Assembly: GCF_003590095.1 (NCBI RefSeq)
Contig: NC_039482.1
Location: 10,805,657-10,869,656, forward strand
From: Trichoplusia ni
Lineage: Eukaryota > Arthropoda > Insecta > Lepidoptera > Noctuidae
Direction of reading: 5' to 3'
Length of the DNA stretch: 64,000 nucleotides
Shown here piece after piece: positions 26,821 through 38,040 of this stretch (its first letter is position 1; the number at the start of each line of letters is the position of its first letter). Position numbers and translations under genes: made by a program. The notes under the pieces are model-generated. The model saw only the letters and a list, made by a program, of their open reading frames with translations. It searched no databases and had not been told where the DNA came from.

Positions 26821-26870
26821 CAAATTCAGTGAGTGGTGTTTGGTTTAAAAAGTGTATAAAAGATAATGTA

Positions 26871-27045
26871 ATGAGTCTACAAAGGGAAAAACGTTCGAAG
26901 TTTAATATGTGGAAGGCGATAATACACAGAAAGAGAAAATACAGTGAAGTTATACCATGTGATCGCGAGTCGTACTCCGCTCTGGCGGCGATGCAGGGAG
27001 GTAGTTCTGCGACGCTGCCGCCATCTCTTGACGCGTTGCGAGCAT
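26871..27045 (+). CDS. candidate first coding exon of an unidentified gene
   Basis: ATG 26871 opens a frame that reaches a strong donor T|GTAAGTATT at 27045/27046, ending in phase 1 after 58 codons. Upstream are an initiator-like TCAGTGAGT at about 26826 and a TATAAAAG motif at about 26855, although the latter is only 16 nt from the ATG and may not act as a TATA box. The product is basic at the start and Ser/Ala-rich after residue 28. GC content rises within the exon relative to its surroundings. I do not recognise the protein. It could be an alternative first exon of the same gene as 54916-55117, which also ends in phase 1. Confidence 0.35.
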
Positions 27046-30000
27046 GTAAGTATTGTTACTACTCGACGCTAGGTGGCAGCTCCATACCCTACAAGCGTTA
27101 AGCGTAATGTTGTAATTAAGTTTGTGCAGTTTGCTTTTCATTTCTGTAATTATATAATACCTCTTAAAGGTTTTTAGTATATAATACGTGTATACGTTCG
27201 AATTCTTCGTAAAAATATTTATTTACATCTAAATTGTTTTTTCATTACTGAAATTGTGCCATGTTTTTTTTTATAAATCTGATCTTCTGACTTGCACTTA
27301 TTTCTTTCGCAGTCATATGAGAGAGATTAACTTACATTATACTTAATAAAGTAGTTGATCTATCTGCTTAACTATAGCCATCTATTCTTCCGATGGTCAT
27401 AAATAATTAAGTATAATAATAATGACATGCACTAAACCTTGGACCGTAGTATATTTTTTATATAGACTCTGCTGCGGCACAGACCAATATAGATAGAACA
27501 ATATTCGCACAATGCATAAAAACAGCGCAATGACAGTTTATGCTTTTTTATAATGACACGGCCAATGCCTTCTCTCGGACTTCAATTGTGGGAAAATATG
27601 ATTCATGCCATTGTGTTTACTATACCGACCGCGTCAAACGCTGCCGCTCGACGCTCTCCGAATGAGGTCAATCTTTGTTACATTTCTGGCGACTCTACGC
27701 TCGTGACCCACGGTTTAACAAAACAGAGCCCTTCCGACAACACACACCGACACCTCGAGATAATGTACTTACTTGTAAATTTAAATGTAGAAAATAGGTT
27801 TTACTCGATTTCATAACTTTTTACCTTGTTACTGGCTGCAAACAGTCTCTATTACTTCAAAAAGGTTTTAATCAATTTCTAAAATTTAAGGTGCATTTTC
27901 TTTTTACTGGGCGTTGTCCTTAAAACCACATCCGTTAATAATACCCCTGAGCTTACTCGCCTCATTCCGACCTTATTCGGAAACAATTGTCATTGTTCCA
28001 AGTAAAAATCGTGAAAGGACATCAGTTGGCAGCGCGAAGAGGTAATCTTTAAGTACCTCGTAACAATGCGCTGACTATAAAGAAACTGACACTAAGCTAG
28101 CCACCGGTAGACAATATGGCTCCCACGACACAGTTTCCATGACTTTACGTAAATCCGCTAATTACTGCGCATTTAGACATAACAATGATATGTTCCCGCA
28201 CTTTAATACACATAAATTGACTATAATGCAAAATATTATAATGTTCGGTAATATCTGTTTGAAAGGAACAGGTTTTGCAAGACTCGACATAATAGCAGGC
28301 ATAAAATTATTTTTGTGTTTCTGGTAATATGAAATTCGGTTTACATTTGTAAATAGAATACATTCATCACTCTTGACATTGTTGTATTTATTTTTATTTG
28401 AAGGCCATGTTAAACGTCAGTTGTAACATTTTCGGCCAGTTATTAAATATGTGAGTACATATGTCGTGTGTGTTTTGTTTGCACATGTGTCGTTCACGCT
28501 GTTACAATGGCCGCTCACAGGTCTGACCCACATACGACGTCTCCGCTTGACTCCTTCGGGACCTAACTACACGTATTTATGCATATCAGATTCAACAATA
28601 ACTGATGTCCTTTTACCGGCTTGCATATTAGGCCAACAGTTTCTAGGTGTATCCGGCCGTTTGAGACGGAACTGTAAATGAAAATTACATGTTAATGAAA
28701 GTAGCGTATTTTGCGTCTGTGAGTGTAAGCATTCGTCTCTCATTAGAGAGACGAATGCTTAATTTGCTATTTTGTTATAGCTGTCCCACTGGATGACTTT
28801 TGCTTTTTTTATTTTTGATTACTCATGTAGGTTATTCACGGTACAAATTCATATGAAGAGACCCAGATCTCTTTAAAGGCCCAACAGGCAGAACTTTGTT
28901 GAGAACTTTAATGTAATATGTGATGGAGCACCTACCGTCGTTCGTTCACACTCTCTCTATTGTAGAAAATATATATGAAGAAACCAAAATAGATGCAAAA
29001 CTATTGCATACTACGAGCGAAAAGTGAAAAATATTTAGGCTTAATTCCTAAGATTTGTCGGAAAACTATGGCGCCTGCCTTCCTACACATAATATGTTAC
29101 TATCATACATTTTTGAATAACTTTCAACATAATGATGGACAATTACAAGCTTACATTTTCACTACTACTTTACGTTTACTCATAGTGAGTCTTGGAGGTA
29201 ATAGTCGTTTGTTTTGTCGTTAGAGTCAACCTTAGTTCACGCTCCAGCGCTTCTCAAGTTTCCATCTCGATGTAATGAGAGATTCGCAAAAATTGAATGA
29301 CCATGTTCTCAACGTCACGGATAAAGCGTCTCCTGCCATTGTGTTCAAATTGTGTCAAATTAACACATCCGTTTTCTAAGAAGTGACGCATGACTAATAA
29401 ACCGATTAGCCACGAATTCAATGTTTTGTGTCTGCGGTTAGCTTACAAGCTACTATGTACTTTCTTTGAATTTCACTGTCGTACTATTACGCGATAAGTT
29501 TTGTTTGAAATTCACTCTCATTTATTGACACTTAACTTCCTAAAACTTTTATTATAAAGATACAAACTTATGTTTGTGCATTAATATTACGCAAAGCGTT
29601 CATCGTGTTGACAAACAAAAACCTTTTCTAAGTTGCCCCTGTCCTTCCGATATCCACTCCACAAGTCGAAGTCCGCTCCATATAAGCGACCCTGTTAAGA
29701 AACCACCTCCTACTGCGGCACTGGAAGCGAGAGCTGCTTCCACATAAAAAAAACTAGTTACGCTCTGAAGGCCGTCATTACAAAATTCTCCATAGTTTTT
29801 ATTCGACTAAGCTCTCAGAAGCAATTCCGCGCGTTCTTTCGTTGGACACGGAAAACCGATCTCTCTTGTCCCCTTGAAGTAAGAGTATGGATCGTTTCGT
29901 GACCATTCGTGCCCATGGTCCATATACCTCGCCGTAAATGGCGTTGTCCGACATTTAAAAGTTACATTATGTTAACACTACGTTTGATTTTATGTTTGCC

Positions 30001-31032
30001 GTTAAAGGAATGACGAAGTGATTTGTAATCAAATTGCTAGAGAAATGATGTTACCTTGATCTCAAAAACTTACATATTTACTGTTTAAATTTGAATATGT
30101 ATGCTCTGGCTAATGAATATAACTTATTTATAATTATTTCTCACATATTAGGTGTATCATTGGTACTTTAAGTTTTTTTACTAATTTCTATCTTAGTGTT
30201 CTGTAATCAAAATGTAATTACAACATCAGATGGTAACAGTATGGTATTGGCGCGTAGATCGTGTTTTGTTATACACATTTGTGCACGATGGTGCCGCGAC
30301 ATATGGGAGGCGGCCACAGCTGGGGGTAACAGGACGCGACTTCGATTAGCGATCTTTTGCTCATGCATTTTAAACAACTCCAGTAATGAGATACTTTGGT
30401 TTCGGGGACGCAGCTTCCGCCTTCTTTAATTATGGATAAAAACCGAAAAAAATGTCTGCGGAAAAATCAAACCTTAGCATATTTTTCTACTTAAATATTC
30501 CATGTACTCTTTGCCAAATTTACAGAAACCCTAGGAGAAATCGTGTTAAAAACAGAACAGAAAAAAAAACATTTTGTTTTTAATTTGTGTCCTACATTAA
30601 TTAGCTGCCTCTTCTCGTAGGTAGTACGTAGGCAGTATTCAATGTCTAGGATGGCTCGAAGCGAATTATATAACATTTCATTATTGCGATGAAAACAATG
30701 AATCAGCGGAGAGCTCGTTAGTGAGTCACCTCATCGCGGAGGCCGCTTGCATTTATCCTTACCTTTTATCCTAACGAAGATAATCTCGTATTCTGTCTTT
30801 GCTTTACTTGCATCTGTTAGTACTAACACGTCAACATCGTGATGCAGATGCTCAACTCAAGCTTAACACATTCGTCCTTAAGTATTTACGCTGCACATGC
30901 AAACTTTTAATTAGCACGTTTCGAAATTTTTGCTGGCATTATAGTATTTTAATAAGCCCGCAGTTTTATTTTAAGTTAATGAATAAATTAAGACTTTCTT
31001 TAAGTGTGTTTAAGCCTTCACTAATTATGTAA
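27046..31032. other. AT-rich non-coding DNA, possibly intron
   Basis: Many short open frames, none with domains. One perfect hairpin lies at 28726-28761. If the exon at 26871 is real, this is its downstream intron. Confidence 0.45.
28726..28761. other. perfect 16-bp inverted repeat with 4-nt loop
   Basis: TAAGCATTCGTCTCTC (28726-28741) and its exact complement (28746-28761) flank ATTA. The perfect match suggests recent origin. Confidence 0.6.
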
Positions 31033-31053
31033 TCGTTTTGTTACAGGTAAGTG
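31033..31053 (+). promoter_or_regulatory. candidate recursive splice site
   Basis: CGTTTTGTTACAG is followed immediately by GTAAGTG, so an acceptor and a donor meet at 31046/31047. This matches the ratcheting-site consensus (pyrimidine tract, NCAG, GTAAGT) known from very long insect introns. It lies in AT-rich DNA on the same strand as the candidate exons. Confidence 0.5.
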
Positions 31054-32493
31054 TTGATTGTATTACGGATTTATTGTGGAAAATTATATGGTAAGTGGTT
31101 GAACACGTAGGTACTGACTGCTACCAATATATAGTAATGTGACGCTGTTGGAGGTGAGGAAGCGAGACAACGTTACGCCGTGGATGGCGCCATCTCGCTT
31201 CTACAGCTAAAGTGTTAGTTAATGATGTTGTGGTGGGTCCCATGCAGCTACCTTTTCCTTATCTTTTCACGCTCTCTAAACAAAGGTCTCAACGATCTCA
31301 TCTCGCTCAGTTGCTGCGAATACAGTTTAAATTTTTAATTTGACCACTCGCTAATTAGACTTTCATCAGATCGCTTATCTTAATTCTACAGTTTTACGTT
31401 CTTTTACCCGATATGCGTTACAGATATTTAAATTCGTACAAAATATAACTTTTGCTAACTGCCGTCCACTCGTGACGATGATGTTAACGACTGTCAGCTG
31501 TTTTACGAGATCACTTTTCACACGTTTAAATGTCGCTTATCTAAATGACCTGTCCAATTGTAATGGAAATTATATTTTCTTCAACACCTCTTTATTTTGA
31601 AACAAATACACGTTACGGGAGTTTCTGTTATTATACCTACCTAATGAAGTAGCTGTGTCAATGACTACAAAACGCTAGAGCTAATAATATAATAGTAATA
31701 CAATGCACATCGATGTAGATTTTAGTGACGTAATTAAAGCTTTTATATTCGTCCATGTTCATTAAGGAATATTCCAGTTCGCCCTTCACTACCACTTAAT
31801 ATAAGACTTGCATTTGTTGAAAAGAGACGCAGCTATATGCCTTATATAATGCCATCTTTCTTCCTCTACTATTTTTGTTATTATAAGAGGTGGTTGCAGC
31901 TTTAGTTTAGGGTTACGCGGTCAGTTTTCTTGGCCTTCAAGCTGACGCGAGTTTTAACCGCAAACAAGTACTTGGCTTTTCGGGCCTGAGAAAATATTAA
32001 CTTGCACTTTTAAATCACTTCAATACACAAGTATACGGACCACTGAACCGCGGCGAATTGAGGGTTAATTACTTCAAGCTCTTAAGATTAACATGCGCAT
32101 ACACGTACAACGCCCAATGCTGCAATACGATTTAGAAATTGAATAGAACATCTGCAAAATACTTCTACAATACATTTTTATGGTCGTTAACTAGGTAAAG
32201 GATAAAAACTTTTATCACTATACCTTTTTTCTCGTAAACTTCTTAACCCTTTAACAGCTCAATCTTACACTACCGGATCCTAAGTTGTAAACAAAGTTAT
32301 TTTTGATCGAGTGTTGATGTGTCGGGTGTGGGTTGTGTCAGTGTGACAAGCAACGTCACTGGCCGGCGACCGTTACCGACACCGGGGCTTAACATCGACT
32401 CTAGAAATAAGGTACCATTATATATACACAAATGCAAAAGTTTTTCTTGAAGAGGTTGATGGTATGCCTCCAGTTCATCAACAGCTTTGTTTC
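31054..32493. other. AT-rich non-coding DNA
   Basis: No gene is recognised. A GC-richer patch at 31138-31215 contains GGAAGCGAGACAACG and TGGCGCCATCTCGC, which resemble motifs in the MITE at 34716. Confidence 0.4.
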
Positions 32494-32746
32494 TATTGGC
32501 CTGTTTGTCTAGTGGTTAGTAGCCCCGACTGCTATACCAGAGGTCGTGAGTTCGATCCCCACCCAGAACAAATGTTTGTGTCATGTGCACGATTATTTTT
32601 TCAGTGTCTGTTATTTATCTATATTTTGTATGTATTTCGAAATATATAAGTATGTTTGTCAGTTGCCTAGTACTCATACTACAAGCGTTGCTTAGTTTGA
32701 AACTAGATGGCGCTGTGTGATAGTTGTAGAATATTATATTATATAT
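32494..32746 (+). repeat. tRNA-derived SINE, + strand copy
   Basis: The tRNA-like head has an A box (GTCTAGTGGTTAGTAGCC region, 32506-32523) and a B box GTTCGATCC at 32550-32558. The body includes ACAAATGTTTGTGT and AGCGTTGCTTAGTTTGA, and the tail is AT-rich. A second copy of the same family is at 56170-56419 in the opposite orientation. It is not a functional tRNA gene because the acceptor stem and anticodon arm do not fold properly. Confidence 0.82.
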
Positions 32747-34715
32747 TGACACGAGTATAATAAACCTGTTGTGATTATGTCATGATGTCAATTTGTTTGC
32801 ACCGTTGTGTACGGTATTATGCGGGGTCGGGTCGACCCGTGATGTGACGCGGCCAGGTTACCGCATAACATACACATTTACAGGTTTACTGACCGGCTTT
32901 CTTTGAAGATGTCATTATAGAGCTTCTGTTGTGATTAAGCGTTAATTTTTTGTTTTTGAAATACGTTAATGTAAGTAATTGAAGTTAGGCCCATAGAGAA
33001 ATTATATGGAGTAACAGATTATTATAATCCTTTTTTTTACTTGATTCTAATTTTAAATTTGTTGTACCTATCGGTCTAAATTAATTTTTCTTCTACTTTT
33101 CTGCTTTCTTTTTAGTTGCACATAAGCTAATAATAAACTGGCGCGAAATTCTTACATAAAAGCTACAAACTTTTACAAAGAAGGCGGTATATAAATTCGT
33201 TGCTTATCTGACTATCTGTATAAAACACTGGTTAAGCACTTAATGCTCTGCAGTTAACACTGCGGGTCAAGGGATTTTCAAATGAATTATGGATTAGTAC
33301 TGCTTAGCAATTACATACATGAACTAAGTAGGTTAGTAAAAGAAAATGACCATAAAATATACATTTTGGCCACTATTGTATCATTGAACGAGAGCAAACG
33401 AAAAAAAAGAATACATTCATAATTATTACTTAATAAACAAGGCTCCATCCACGCGTAACTAATTAACATAAGGATCGTTTATGCAAGGCACGTCTTCTAA
33501 TGGAAATCTTTTAAACAAGTCTTCGTACATTTTTACCGAGAATCGTTATACAGTCGATATTTAAAATTTTCTCTATAAAGCATAGTGCACGCATATTAAC
33601 GATTCTGTACGCATAAGGAGTGTGGGAGTCTCGGAACAGTTTGTAGTAAAACACACATTTATATGGAGAATTTACAACAAATAGCATTTTCAAAGGACCG
33701 TTAAACTGTTCTTGGTAGGCCTATTACGGTGGCTCGTGATGTATGTGCTACGGAATAATATCGATTTTTTTATTATCAACTCTCGGAAATCTAACAACTC
33801 TTAAATTTATAATTAAATGATAAGCTCAAAAGGACATAGGTCAGTGCCAGAAGCTACAACCAATTTTACTTAAAAAAAGCATTCCATTTTCGAATCACAC
33901 TGACCAGTGAGAATATATAATTCTGACGTTTGACAGTTCGCCATATTTCAATTCGATCACAAAGCAATAGCGTAGTGTTGTGCCGTTTTGACCTGATATA
34001 AAAAGTGGTGTGCCAAAAAATTATAGTCATATTCAACGGCAATGCAGATGTGCCATTTCACGCATACAAAATGGGGCACAACCGTACCGAGCTTCACAAC
34101 GTCGGCATTTCGGAACTTTCACGTTCAACACTCGCTTTTGTACGTCATGTAGCACTTATGTTAATTCTTTTTCAACGTAACGTTGCAATCATGAGCGTTA
34201 ATCATGCATGCGAGATGAACACTATTTAGTAAAAATGCATTTTGCCATCGAAGTGGCGTGCAAACATTACCAATACGTTAATACCGTTTAAAACTATGTG
34301 GTGCTTTTTTTAAATGTAAGAACATAAATTGGAGAATGCGTTTCTCTATTGTTTTGTCAAACAGCACCCACGATGATTTAGGAGAAAATTTATAATATTA
34401 GAGGTTAAGATAAAAGAGTTTTAAGTTGTTCCAAATAGCTAGCTCCTCTACACCGCCACAAAAGTTGTTGACACGCTCAAAGTTCCTTAAAAGCTTAGCT
34501 ATTTCTTATCAACCAGATACAATCTTTAGGTACCCACATAAGGAGGTACGTTATATCGCGTTCATTTCTTATCTGAAGACGTGCTTATCCATAGTATCCA
34601 CGTGCGTGTTAACTCGCCAGATCCTCTTTTAAAACGTGACTCAGTTGTATCCCCATTCATACAATAATTCTCCTTTTTCATACTAAATTGACGTCACAAA
34701 AGACAAGTTTCAACA
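32747..34715. other. AT-rich non-coding DNA
   Basis: Only short open frames (up to 74 codons) without recognisable features. Nothing else is seen. Confidence 0.45.
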
Positions 34716-34836
34716 GGCCTACCACCACGTCTTAGTGTCATATTACTGCGGAAGCGAGATAGCGCTCTACAAAATTTAGAGCAACGTCTCTTTCCCACAA
34801 CTGACATACCATTACTTAAGGATGTGATGGTAGGCC
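34716..34836. mobile_element. short MITE-like element with 13-bp terminal inverted repeats
   Basis: GGCCTACCACCAC (34716-34728) and GTGATGGTAGGCC (34824-34836) match at 12 of 13 bases as inverted repeats. The interior contains GTGTCAT and TGACATA arms and GAAGCGAGATAGCGCTC. No ORF. Size and structure fit a non-autonomous DNA transposon; target-site duplications were not established. Confidence 0.5.
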
Positions 34837-35514
34837 CCTGTCCAACACAGCTTAGCCGTTAATTTTAGCTCCACAGATTTGTTTACTTACATCTTCCGGC
34901 GATAACTGTAAATATTCGTTTGTATAAATACGCTCGATCATTTGAAAACAGAACATAATTCTTTGGCTAATTAAGATAGCAATCTAATATAAACATAGGA
35001 AAATATGACTGTTTTAACGATTTTGAAATGCCACTCGAATATTATCTCGGATATATTGCTCAATTATTATTGCATGCAGATAAGCTACTGTTTTTATCGA
35101 TACTATGTTCTATCGATTAAACGTATCGATTTTAATTCGAGTGCTCGAGTAAAAACAGCTGTCAAATTATCGTTACTTGTTCGAATGACCTAGTTCCATT
35201 TGTATCGGTGTCAATTTGTTTAAGTGAAGTCTTAATGATGGCGGATCCGGCACGTCCAGAGAATATGCGTGTATGCTTGCATGTTAACCTCCCTTTGGAG
35301 TTCAAACACGAGTGTTTGTAGGTTGGTACAACGTTATACCATTATATTCGGAATGTTAACTACGTTTCCAGTGAAATGTTTTTAATTTTGCTTAAGTGTT
35401 TTATGTATGCGAATTATTATTTGATGGCCTGTAAGCTTTACTTTATTTAACTGTTTTTGTACCAAACGCTTGATTTGTAATTTACAAATAAAAGTTTGAT
35501 TTTCAATTATCGGA
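34837..35514. other. AT-rich non-coding DNA
   Basis: A 62-codon open frame at 35005-35193 has no domain. Nothing further is seen. Confidence 0.45.
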
Positions 35515-35712
35515 AACAAACGCGAAGGTCTGTATGTATGGATGCTTGTTCATCTGTCATACAAAAACCACTGAACGGATTTTCATGAAACTTGGTACAC
35601 ATAATAATATAGTTTATAGCCAGAATTAAGTTTAGTTTTTATCCCGATTTTATGTTTCCGTATGATCTTATCCAATTTTTAGCGGGTGGGGCCGCGGGAA
35701 TCGGCTAGTATA
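35515..35712 (-). repeat. lepidopteran interspersed repeat, LINE-tail type, - strand
   Basis: On the - strand it opens CTAGCCGATTCCCGCGG, passes through AAATCCGTTCAGTGGTTTTT and ends in CTTCGCGTTTG. It is the same general family as 24981-25192. Confidence 0.65.
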
Positions 35713-37801
35713 GCAATATACAAGCTGTTTACAAATGTTCTTCTCATGTTAGTCCAGTTACTACACGGCTATACGTCAATCTTCATTTAAAAAACAAAAA
35801 CAAACCAAGCGTGACTAGTGAAGTGAAGTAATTAAACTGATCTCATACAATTCGTTACAAATCGAGTGTAGTTTGTAAAGTAACAGTTATCTTTGTACCA
35901 TGGCATAATGGAACTGTTATAAAGAGTCGTTGTAAGCCGACACTAGCTTTATTAGCGTGTGCGCATGACCTTACAACGACTTAATGTGTATCTTCTGCTA
36001 ACCGCGTTGCATAAACATAATGCTATGTAATGCTGGGATCACACTGGCTCAAAAGTAAACTTTTGTACGTGTGTGACAGCGGAATATTCGCACCAAAATA
36101 GTACCCATGACTAAATTTATTCGCAATGTTTTGTTTAAACCTCTTTAGAGATATGCCATTGATAGTTTACAGAAACGTTGCATATTCAATAGGTATTCGT
36201 AATCATCAGCCTAGTCATTTTCTAACTATGGGGTCTGCTACCGGATGACCGCTTAATACCAGTATTATACACGGAGCGACTTCCTAACTGGCCTCAACAA
36301 CCCAGTTTCTGAGTAATACGATACCCCCACACTAAGACTGGCTGTCTTTCCGACTTAACGACTGTCAAAGATCAACGAATGACACTTATTTGACAGGCAT
36401 TTGTTTTTAATACTCTGCTTTTTGAAATAGTTGTGTTCCGTACTTCTGTGATACGTGAACATGTGTTCGCGTGTGAATAGTTCTCGCTACGAGCCACTAG
36501 GAGCGATGATAATCACCTACTTGCAAGTTCCGACGCGATACCATATCTAAGCGCTTATCGTGTATGGCCAAGTTTTTGGAAGTAAGCTTTATGATTTCTA
36601 GGGTTGCGTAAATGAAATAAATTACGAGATACAATTTAACGTGATGTCATTTGCTAGAAAATCTAGAAATATAGTTTAACGCGACTTATAAGGTGTCATT
36701 TTGCTTGATTCATACGAACGCTAGTAGTTAAATTAATTGTGGGTGGTGATTGTTTCCGCTGTCATAGCCACTGTCAGTTATGAATGCCTAAATGCGTCCA
36801 TAAAGTAATGTTTCGAGGTAAACAATGGAACATCCTCATTTGAGTCATCACGTGGTGGCAGCCCTGCTAGTGGTGGGTGCACACCGGGCGATGCGGCGCG
36901 TTGGTAAACAGTTGGCATCGGTCCGTGTCGAGCGCACGTCGCGCCTCGCTTCCCCGGCCGCGTACTGTCGAGGTGCGTCCCACACTAGTGTACCACTAGC
37001 TGAGTGGCCAGCACTCGCCACGCGCCACCACAATGCGCAGGAACTCTGCGGTTTGCTCCCAATGAGCCGCCGTGTCATTGTGCTTGTTTTGTGCAATCAT
37101 TACGTGCTTTTGTCAAGTGTTACACGTCGTGGTTTTGTTCAGTGACTATTTTCCAACAGTTTGTATGTAGTTTATGCTGCTACACCTACACAATAATGAT
37201 ATACTCACGATTGCCTACTTGCAACGTTCAAGATTATATCGTATTAACAAGTTTAATTATACAACTTACATAACTGCGATAAAATATTCAATACCATTTC
37301 TGAACTTTACGCAGCTTACGTTTTCGAAAGTATCAGACGAGTCGTCTTCCGAATAAGTCTTCAACTTAAATGTCAGCTTTCATAAATTATAAGGTCAGCC
37401 GATATGTTGACAGTGGCCCTGCGGAGCAGTGTTCTGTAATAAATCAATTAATCACTCAATATATTGATTGGCTCCAGTGGCCCAGGCAACGTATCACACG
37501 TCGGTGGCTTGCTACCGTGTAAGAGGAGCCTAAATATAGCTGCCCCAGTGTGTGGCGGTCACGACACTCACCCTTTGCGGTGACTACCACATACATATAA
37601 GCTACACATGTTTAATTAGCGTGTCACATTTTAAAATTCACGGTACAATGGTTGCTGTGGAACAGCTGCTTCTGTCATATGTTTTGCATAGATACAAGTT
37701 AAAACAAAACAATTGGCAAGGACGGTCGCGTTCACTGTATGTCGTTACCTGCGTCGATGTCTCCTGCCAGGTATCCTTGCGACGTAAAGACAGTTTTATC
37801 A
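35713..37801. other. non-coding DNA with a GC-rich patch at 36860-37090
   Basis: The GC-rich patch holds a 106-codon open frame starting at ATG 36825. It has no domain, its composition reflects the patch, and a 82-codon frame runs opposite. It could be a CpG-like regulatory region or a short non-coding exon; support for coding is weak. Confidence 0.35.
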
Positions 37802-38040
37802 GATACTAGCTGTTGCCCGCGACTTCGTCCACGTGGTTAGAATTTTCCCCATTTTCCATTGTATCTTCGCTCCTATTAGTCGCAGCGTGATGTTATATAG
37901 CCTATAGCCTTCCTCGATAAATGGTCTATTCAACACAAAAAGAATTTTTCAAATCGGACCAGTGGTTCCCGAGATTAGCGCGTTCAAACAAACAAACAAA
38001 CAAACAAACAAACTCTTCAGCTTTATATATTAGTATAGAT
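37802..38040 (+). repeat. lepidopteran RTE-like LINE 3' end fragment
   Basis: It opens GATACTAGCTGTTGCCCGCG and includes TTTCAAATCGGACCAGTGGT and (CAAA)n-like units around 37986-38010, ending ATATTAGTATAGAT. This is a very abundant repeat in moth and butterfly genomes. The open frame crossing it is incidental. Confidence 0.75.

Noticed and set aside
32506..32560. Possible tRNA gene with A and B boxes
   Set aside because: The cloverleaf does not close, an AT-rich SINE body follows, and a related copy lies at 56170-56419.
36825..37145. 106-codon ORF in a GC-rich patch
   Set aside because: No domain, an opposing frame of similar length, and no clear splice or start context; composition explains it.
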